Positions 56,401 to 64,000 of a stretch of 64,000 nt of DNA are shown piece after piece. The notes below the pieces were generated by a model that was not told the DNA's origin, searched no databases, and saw only the letters and a list, made by a program, of their open reading frames with translations. Position numbers and translations under genes: made by a program. Source of the stretch: Phallus indusiatus (taxonomy: Eukaryota; Basidiomycota; Agaricomycetes; Phallales; Phallaceae); contig JAQFWX010000082.1 in NCBI GenBank assembly GCA_027605045.1, positions 62,001 to 126,000 on the forward strand. Direction: 5' to 3'. Numbering within the stretch: position 1 is the stretch's first letter; every line of letters begins with the position of its first letter.

Positions 56401-58005
56401 AAGTGAGCTTATGTATACCATTTCTGAGTTGACTTCTGTTTCCTTACCTTAACGGATGTGATATTCAAATCGGCAGATCTTCCGAATGTAAGTCCTGGAA
56501 AAACACTCATAACATGTGTCCTTTTCCTGCCTTCTATTGTATGCCTATGAGAGTTTTTATGCTTTTTCAGTTGTTCTTCTTTATCCTTCGACGAGGCAGT
56601 TGCGTTGACATTTTGACCTGAACGCGACGTATCCTCGGCTTTCGGAAATCTCTTGCTGCTTTTCGATGTGTTATTTCTCTCCTTCGGTTTGTCCTCTTTG
56701 GGAAGCTTCTCTTTTTCCGACTTCTTCTTCCCTTTCGCCAACGCGAGCGCAGAGCTCACACTGCCCCACTTAACGCTCATACCTTTCTTAGACTTCGTCG
56801 TGAAGGTTTTGACTGGAATTCCAATAGCACCAGTATCCTCGCCGCTGGCGGTATAGGTGCTACCAGGACGATTGCTCTCACCACTGGAACTCGAAGTACT
56901 CAGTCTACGGTTATCGCATGGTTGTAGATAAGGAGACGTAACGCTCAGTACAGTGCCGCAGGATGAAGTTCGTGTACGGACGCTAGTATTGGTAATAGAA
57001 GGATTCAAGAATTTGTGCGACCCAGGAGGACGGTGACTTAAAGAACCCATAGGCGAGAGCCTATTTGTTAGATCCTCGCCTGTATGAGTGCTCAAGGCAC
57101 CAATTTCGAAGCTGCTGATGGAACTCTTGACGCGAGAGCCAGGAGGAATCTGTTGAGTATCGCGAGGAAGGTTACTGTTTTTCAACTGTGCCCAGCTACC
57201 GATTCTGGCAATGCTTTTCATCGCACGCAATGCAATACTATCCGCATAGCCTGAATCGGAAGGAGATAGCGGTGTTGACCCACATCGTTGTCTGGCTTCC
57301 GAGAAAACTGTGTTTGCCTCTGTTACATTGACTTTAAGCGCATTGAGGGAGTGATTACGCTGTCGCTCTGGAATCGATGTGAGCAAGAAACACTCTTTTT
57401 GACAAGTCAAGAGAATACTATACCTTTCTTTCTCCCCTGATACTCCACCACTTGTTCTCTTCTCTCAGCTCCTCCTTCAACTCAATATTCCCTTGATCTT
57501 CAAACAATCCGTCCAGTTTGGCGCGACTCTTCTTCTTCTTGACTACAACGATTTCGCCGATGTCAGGGTCATCCGCAGGATCAACGTATATATCGATAGT
57601 GCTGCGTGAGCTCCGATCTTTGAACTTGAGGAGATCCTTCATTTTCATTGTTGTCCCGCCATTAACAGTGACGTTACACGTGGCATTGCCGTCCAGTTTA
57701 GTTGTGGACGCGTTGACGCGACGGACGATGTCAGAGAGATCCTTTTCGCGCGGGGGAATCGCCTTAGTAGAGAGAAGGGCCAGTTTACTTTTCTTAGGAA
57801 CGATCTTCTTTCGTGGAGAGGACTTCGGAGCTATCACAGAAGGTATACTGGTATCGGAAGGTGTAGCTTGAGTTAGGCGGATTGTCGGGATGGGGACCTT
57901 TTGGTTCATATGTAGATTATGGTTTTCTGGGGTAACATTTGCGGTATACACTTCGAAAGAATCGGATGCATTCATTGGCAAGGAGACGGTATTCCTGTTC
58001 TTCAT
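50484..58005 (-). CDS. Very large serine-rich protein of unknown function
   Basis: A chain of long open exons on the minus strand (57,418-58,005, 56,409-57,410, 56,129-56,383, about 53,592-55,900, 51,880-53,550, 51,269-51,880, 50,660-51,230 and a last short exon) can be read as one gene of well over 2,000 residues. It is rich in Ser, Arg, Pro and acidic residues and looks mostly disordered. Ordered islands are few: TDPFNYGTVEDEEARDQLPG, RFSTDSDVSSFYFRS and QDWEEEQWVVGLRKYYALR. There is a Lys/Glu-rich segment near 56,650-56,760. No catalytic domain or membrane helix is recognised. Many RxxS-type sites suggest heavy phosphorylation. Two adjacent genes instead of one cannot be excluded. Confidence 0.6.
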
Positions 58006-58393
58006 CGCGTAGGGCACGCTCAGAATGGGAGAAACGTCGTTGTCTAGGTGCGTAAAGTGTTCGTGCGTTCGTACAAATGCGTATCTTCGTGATGTCGTTA
58101 TGTTTCTTTTGCAGCTATTCAGCAACTGTAAAAGCGTCTGGAAAAGATACACTTACAATATTCTTGACTGACCTTCTGGATTCTTCCTACACGCCCGGCG
58201 TGTCTAACCAGGGATTGCAAGGGCGAGAGGAAGATCAACGGGATAAAGAAACGCTCAGTTTCGCACGGCGCTCGCGCTGACACGAACTTGGTGTAAACAG
58301 TCATGTGACCTTGACCAAATCACATCATGCCATCATGGTGCCGTGACTTGTTACATGTTACATGTCACGAGTCACTGTCACATCAATCCATTA
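58006..58393. promoter_or_regulatory. Shared upstream region of the Ser-rich and WDR59 genes
   Basis: This 388-bp spacer lies between divergent start codons. Near its right end the words GTGAC, GTCAC and ACATGT recur (TCATGTGACC, GTTACATGTCACGAGTCACTG), giving several overlapping short palindromes. Their role is unknown. Confidence 0.45.
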
Positions 58394-61300
58394 ATGAGCT
58401 CATCGAAATCAAAGACCTTCAAGTTAGACAACAATCTCATGATACCTGCAGAGGAGGAAGGAAATACAGCAGAATACCACTATGTCTCACCACCGCCTCT
58501 CAGTTTGCTCAGCGTAAGACGACCTTCAGTAGCTGGCCTACCGCCGGATCCATCCTCTTCTGCTCAACGAACAGTCTCACAAATGCCGTCCCTTGCTAGT
58601 CCCAATGATATCTTTGACGCGCCAAATTTGTCCTACCTACCAGACACAGATCAAGAAGAAACCAACATGCCAGACTTGACGCAAGGTCTAGAAATTAAAA
58701 TGCAGGACTGGATGGGCGAAGGTGTTGGCAAGGTCAAGAAACACCTTATTTCTCGACACTGTCACTCAATTTCAGACAGATGAGCATAAGCCCTTCTGGA
58801 AGGGACGTGGTCTTGGCAGCTCGCTCAGGGTTATATGTCATTGATCTTGAAATGCCCCTTGAGTTGCCTCGATTTGTTCCACAGGGTGGTACGTGGGATG
58901 TAGCAGATGTACAGTGGAACCCACATCCTTCACGAGGAAATCTGGTCGTCTCGACTTCTAGCGAGAAATTGCACGTATTTTTGGTATTTGAGTGTTGTTT
59001 TCCATTAAAACTCTTAATAGATTGATTTGGAATCTCGATCGTGCAGATCGCTCAGCTATCCAGCATATCCTGTCGAGACATTACAGAAGTATTACAGATG
59101 TCAATTGGCATAATCATCATCCGGATATTGTAACAAGTACCGGAATTGATTCATGGATTTGGGTTTGGGATCTGAGAACAACAGGTAAACCTGTCACCGG
59201 TCTGTTTTTTTTTGCTTTTTTCTTTCCCAAAAACCAACCTCCAAGCCTGGTTTACTCGCCCGACTAGGTCTCTGTGCCTTCAATCGTGAGTGATTTTTGA
59301 ATAGACATCATATACTCCTTTCAATATCCTTCGCATAGCTGGAGCAACACAGGTAAAATGGAATAGACTGGACGAAAACATTCTCGCCTCTTCACATGGT
59401 AATACCCTTTTGATCTGGGACCAGCGAGTACGATTTCTCTCAAATAAATTTTATCTTGTCCTTGTTTCTTAAAAAAATTGAATATAGAAAGGTGCAGTAC
59501 CGCTGACCGTCGTGAAAGCCCATTCTAGTAGAATACATGGCATCGATTGGTCGCGAACCAGTCGCAGGGAAATTGCCACTTGTTCCCTTGATTGTACCAT
59601 TAAACTGTGGGACAGTGTAAACCTTGGGTGGAGTCGTCCTTCGAATATCGCAACTGCGAGCAGTCCCTCGAACATTTTTTGTTCATCGTCCACAATACAG
59701 CCCGCCAAAGTTATTCATACAGAGTATCCCGTATGGCGCTCACGGTACGTTCCCTTCGGCGAAGGAGTTCTAAGCTTGCCGCAGCGTGGATTTCGAAAGC
59801 CCGAGCTACTGAAATTCATTGATAATGGCTCGGAAAAGCTTGAACATAGGTCAATTCATTTGATACCTGAAGGGACTCTTGGAGAAGGAACGGTCAAAGA
59901 ATACGTCTGGAGAGTAAAAGGAGGATTTAGTTCATCGTTTGGCATGTTAAAATGGCTAGGTATAAGGATATACAATAACCCTATTACAGATGATCGCGAG
60001 TTTCAGCTCGTCACATGGAACGAAGATAGAACAATCAGAGCGTGGCCCATTAGTTCCGCCACTCTTGAGGTAACTGCAACCACACTTGTTTACACTTGTC
60101 AATATGCTGATATTAGCAAATTCTAGGAAGCTGGCTTTATTCATGGTGGACCTATCAGAGATAGCTCTCATCGACCATCTAATCAATATATTTCATACAG
60201 AAATGTATCAAACACAAAGACTTGGGATCATAACATACATGGAATAGGTTCTTACCTGAAAACCAACGCTCCTGAAGCAGACATCCAAACTGGCGCAATG
60301 TCTAATACTTCTCCATCAAGGATAGCTCAAAAACCTAACTCAGGAACGGCAACAATTAAGCGTAGTGGCACCATGACAAAAGGGCCTTGCAGAGTCAAGA
60401 ATAAGCGTTTTGGTGGCTTGCACGCTCTGACCTGGATGCCAAGCGTCAAAACTGTCGCAAGAAGTCGAGAGGGTCACAAAAGGAATGAAGACAAGGAAAG
60501 CTTCAAGCATAATCACGCCAGCCTTGAAAGTTCAATGGCTAGTTTGGATTCGTTCAAATTTGGCGAAGGGTGGGCGAAAGACGATGAAGACAATTTCAAC
60601 ATAAAAACCCAATTTTCTGACGATAAAACGTCCGAGTTTGATCCAGAAACTACATCTTGGGCCGAAGAGTGAGCCCATTGGTGTACGTTGGCCTCCTCTC
60701 AATCTAACTCGTCTAGGTTGATCTCCGCCGTGAATGGATTGACCACAACAAAAACCGTAAAAATTTCATTGGAAAAAGTGACTTCATTGTACAGCGTTAC
60801 GCCGTTCATTCATTCATTCATTGTTAGGTTTGGTCAAAGAAACGAATGTGTAGGCTCGGTTTGCAAGGCCCATGGGGAGAATCTTCTTCAGTCTTCGTAC
60901 GTGTTACTTTTGCATTTCCAAAAGGATATCCACATTGCCATATGTCTCCGCAAATCGATCTGGAAAAAAACCATTTAATACCTGCGAAACGCCGTGCCAT
61001 GCTTTTACGTGAGCTTCGACTACTAGGAAAGAAGCCTCCTTGCATCGATCCTTGTCTCCGATTGTTATTAGGTCTCCCTACTGACAACGGTGGCCTTTCT
61101 CCTCGAAAAGTAGCAGAAATAGATTCTGAGTCTAGCTCAGAAGAAGAGTCGAAGGCTGTAACCTCGAAAGGAAAAGACTTGATCCCACTCGGACAAGGGT
61201 TTGCTGAACCTAGGACTTCTCAGGGTGTCTTTAGTCCGAATGGTAGTTGTGGATTTTCATTTCTCTAAACCGCTATTATAACCGTTCTTCTAGGAAAACT

Positions 61301-63273
61301 CGTTATTTTCTCCCATGCTCCCGTCCGGGTTGTGAAAAATGCCAGTCAGAACCTTTCGGCATCACCTTCTGCAAGCTCGCAAGCCGCACAACGACGAAGG
61401 CCAACGGTGGCTGGTGGATTGTCTGATGCCATGCGACGTTTATCAACCGCTGCTCAAGATCAAAAAAATATTCCCATCGTTACAGGAATGGATGAGGATC
61501 TCCTTCATGCCTTAGAGTTGTTCTCTTATCCGAAGACGGTGAGGATGTGTCTGCAGAGAATTTGTTCTGTTCTGATCGCCATTCAGCGCCAAGTATCCGG
61601 CTTAACTACTAGTGGCGAGTCGCGTGTGGGATATCTAGTTAGGCCCATTCGTAAAAGCCTAGTTTCGATTCGGGATTTGGCGGATGTCACTGGATTGGAT
61701 ACGTACGTCGCGAAGTCATATGCTGTTTCGGGAGCGGATCCAGCTTCATTTTGTTTGAACAACGCCAATATTGCCAAATCATTAAATCGAACAGATCATG
61801 AAAGGATATTCAGGACTTTGGGGGCCCTACTGGAAATAAATATCTCGGCCAAGGACTCTAAAAGGAGTTACAGGTATTGGCGGCAGGATCATTTAAGCCG
61901 GTCAATTATATCCTCTTTGTAAGGGTTTGTATACTCCAATGATTGACCAACCCTCACATTTAACAGCCTGTCTGAACTGGTTGAAAAGAAAGACGTATTG
62001 ATGCTTGCCATGGTCTCCGTCGCGCTTTTGATGTCTGATAAAATCTGTAAGGCACCTGGTGAGTTTCGTTTCCGCCCTGTTTAAAAGCATGCCACACCTT
62101 ACACAAATAAGCGTCTTCTCCCAAACCGTATAACACTCTTGGACAGCTTACGCACGTTTCAATGCTCCCCGGTAAATCTGATTCAAAAGTCAAACATTAT
62201 CGTCTTCGCGCTTCTTCAGGTGCCTCTTTGATTGCTCCTCAACTCTCCGCTGGCCGCCCCACAACGTTCTCGTCCGGTCTATCCAATTCTCTCACTCCTA
62301 GTTCCTCATCCCGCAGTGCGTGGATGGGAATAGCGAATGGCGTTCGTTATCTAGTGGGTTCTCAGGACGGTCAATCCACTCCTAAGGCGCACGGCTCTCC
62401 CATCGAACGAAGCAAGACCTTGCCTATTGTACAAGAGAATAATACGCATTTAGCCAAGATGTCGGATGGCAAAAACTACTTAGGGGACACCTCTCAAAAA
62501 CACGTAAGCGGCTAGATCCAAGGATTTCTCGAGCTTATGAATTTTAAGTCCCCACGCTTTTCTGTTTCATTTTCACTCGGTTACCATGAGAAAGAATTAG
62601 GCCGTGAAGCCATTGTTGGAGCTTCGATGCGTGGAAAACGTCTCGCTGCACAAGTCTCCCTGATGAAGACCGAGTAAATCTATTTTTTTTTGCATAATTC
62701 CATTGATGACTAAAGTGTGACTGCTAGCGATGCTATTCATCTCGACTCAGAGCAACAATTGTCGATATACGTCTTTGTTCTCGCGGAAATTCTATTTCGC
62801 TGGGGCTTGAAGCAAAAAAGAACCGAGCTTCTTGGTTGCTTGCCAAAGATGGCATCCAAATTTCTTGGTTCAATCGACATGAGAAGCGGCAGTTTGTGTT
62901 AGTTATAAGTTTCTAAATCTCTTCAGTTTACAGACTTTTTGCAGCGATTGTAGACGAATGTCCCCGGAAATACGTCGACGCTTCAAAACGATACTCCGGC
63001 ATTGCACGGAGAAGGTCTGAGCAGAGATCTCTGTGTACAATCTGTCGTCTTCCAGTAAATGGTAAATGCTGCTGGCTTTGTTATCGGGATGATAAACTAA
63101 CTATTCAACTAGGTCTCTCTAATGTTTGTTTGATCTGCTGTCATATCAGCCACTTGTCGTGTTGGGAACTCAGAAAACACCTCGAGTGCCCACTAGGCTG
63201 TGGATGCAAGTGCGATGGTGGAGGAACGTTTGAGGTAGGGAATTCAGAAATCCGAACCAATGAAGTGATGTGA
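58394..63273 (+). CDS. WDR59/Sea3 (Mtc5) subunit of GATOR2/SEACAT
   Basis: A vacuole-associated regulator upstream of TORC1. After a Ser-rich leader, WD40 repeats appear: PSGRDVVLAARSGLYVIDLE, LSRHYRSITDVNWHNHHPDI, GIDSWIWVWDLR, GATQVKWNRLDENILASSH and DCTIKLWD, then EYPVWRSRYVPF and EFQLVTWNEDRTIRAWP. An RWD domain follows (KISLEKVWSKKRMCRLGL, FVRVTFAFPKGYPH). The C-terminus has a Cys/His zinc-binding module: CTICRLPV, CLICCHISHLSCW, CPLGCGCKC. This order is that of WDR59. Two joints (near 58,975 and 62,160) were not resolved cleanly. It ends 63 bp from the converging RF1 gene. Confidence 0.87.
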
Positions 63274-63336
63274 TTAGTGGATAGCCTTTGTGGAAAGTTA
63301 GCCCACAAGTAGCCGAATAGGCGGGGGAAGTGCGTA

Positions 63337-64000
63337 CTACACATTGGTTTCAGTTACTTCGTCAGATTCCAAAATTTCTTCAAGAGCTTGTGTTTCATGA
63401 TCACGCGAGAGTGCATTGATGAAATGGCAAAGGCCATCTCCTTCCAGGACGTCGTTTAGGTTATTGATGGACATGTTAATCCGATGGTCAGTGACACGCC
63501 CCTACCATAATTTATTGAATATGGACGAAAAGAGACAAATCCATTTTACCTACTTGGGCCCAATTATAAGTTCTCACTTTTTCACTGCGATCGGCACCAC
63601 GAACCAATGCTCGTCGAACCGACCTTCGCTCAAGCATTTCCTGTTCAAGCTTCTTATCCAGAAGCCGAGCGGACAATACTTGAAACGCTTTATCCCGGTT
63701 CTATCAGAAATGCGCTTGATGAGAGTAAACAAAGCGTTGGAGGAGACGGCTTTACCCGGTGTTGACTTCGTTCATCTTGCATAGACACTGTTATACCCGT
63801 AGGCAGATGTGTAAGTCGAACAGCAGATTCTGTTTTATTCACATGCTGAAGGACAGAAAAAAACATAAGCAAGCCATTACTTTTGCTAAATATCACTCTC
63901 ACCTGACCACCCGCGCCACGGGCTCTCATAACATCAATCTTAACATCTTTAAGATCGTAGAGCTGATTTGAGTCAGAAGGAGCATTGTTTTCCATCATGG
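63337..64000 (-). CDS. MRF1: Mitochondrial peptide chain release factor 1 (partial)
   Basis: A class I release factor for UAA/UAG stops in mitochondria; the N-terminal part with the codon-reading domain lies beyond the window. The visible C-terminal part starts in [19 protein letters not shown] sequence and contains the catalytic GGQ in [19 protein letters not shown], split by an intron directly after GGQ. Next come [39 protein letters not shown] and a conserved end. The stop is at 63,337. The QGRVTDHRI segment separates true RF1 from the shorter ICT1-type hydrolases. Confidence 0.92.

Noticed and set aside
1..64000. CRISPR arrays, bacterial operons, rRNA genes, telomere repeats
   Set aside because: None was seen; the intron-rich genes are eukaryotic and the repeats are transposons.

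Overview
The window looks like nuclear DNA of a basidiomycete fungus, most likely an Agaricomycete. Its right two thirds carry protein genes cut by many short introns (about 45 to 80 nt), the proteins are typical fungal housekeeping types, and one gene is a sphingolipid C9-methyltransferase, a family largely confined to filamentous fungi and some yeasts. All calls come from reading the sequence by eye; no database search was run.

Region 1 (about 1-20,900) is a transposon graveyard with no convincing host gene. It holds several related solo LTR families (here called A, B, C and E, my own labels), many bounded by 5-bp target duplications. It also holds a hAT-type MITE with 8-bp duplications that was split by a solo LTR, a near-perfect palindromic MITE, and a CACTA-type element with a 3-bp duplication. 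Decayed coding pieces of a LINE, Copia gag and integrase, a chromodomain Gypsy integrase and a Helitron helicase lie among them, with a tRNA-like SINE head. Several insertions are nested.

Region 2 (about 20,900-64,000) is gene dense. In order: a CSC1-type cation channel (-), a FAF2/UBX2-like ER protein (-), a Gfo/Idh/MocA dehydrogenase (-), a cytochrome P450 (+), cytosolic isoleucyl-tRNA synthetase (-), mitochondrial ribosomal protein uL14m (+), the U3 processome protein Nrap/Utp22 (-), sphingolipid C9-methyltransferase (+), an Ahp1-type peroxiredoxin (-), gamma-tubulin complex protein 2 (-), a small subunit of serine palmitoyltransferase (+), a mitochondrial dicarboxylate carrier (-), a very large serine-rich protein of unknown function (-), a WDR59/Sea3 subunit of GATOR2/SEACAT (+), and a mitochondrial peptide chain release factor 1 cut by the window edge (-). 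Several neighbours are divergent pairs sharing short promoters (IleRS/uL14m, Nrap/C9-methyltransferase, GCP2/ssSPT, Ser-rich/WDR59).

The genes do not form one pathway, but three links stand out. Two sphingolipid genes lie about 5 kb apart. The shared IleRS/uL14m promoter carries Gcn4-type TGACTC sites. Mitochondrial translation is represented twice (uL14m and RF1). Five places in three genes need one extra base, always at a short homopolymer run, to keep a conserved reading frame. This looks more like base-calling error than gene decay.
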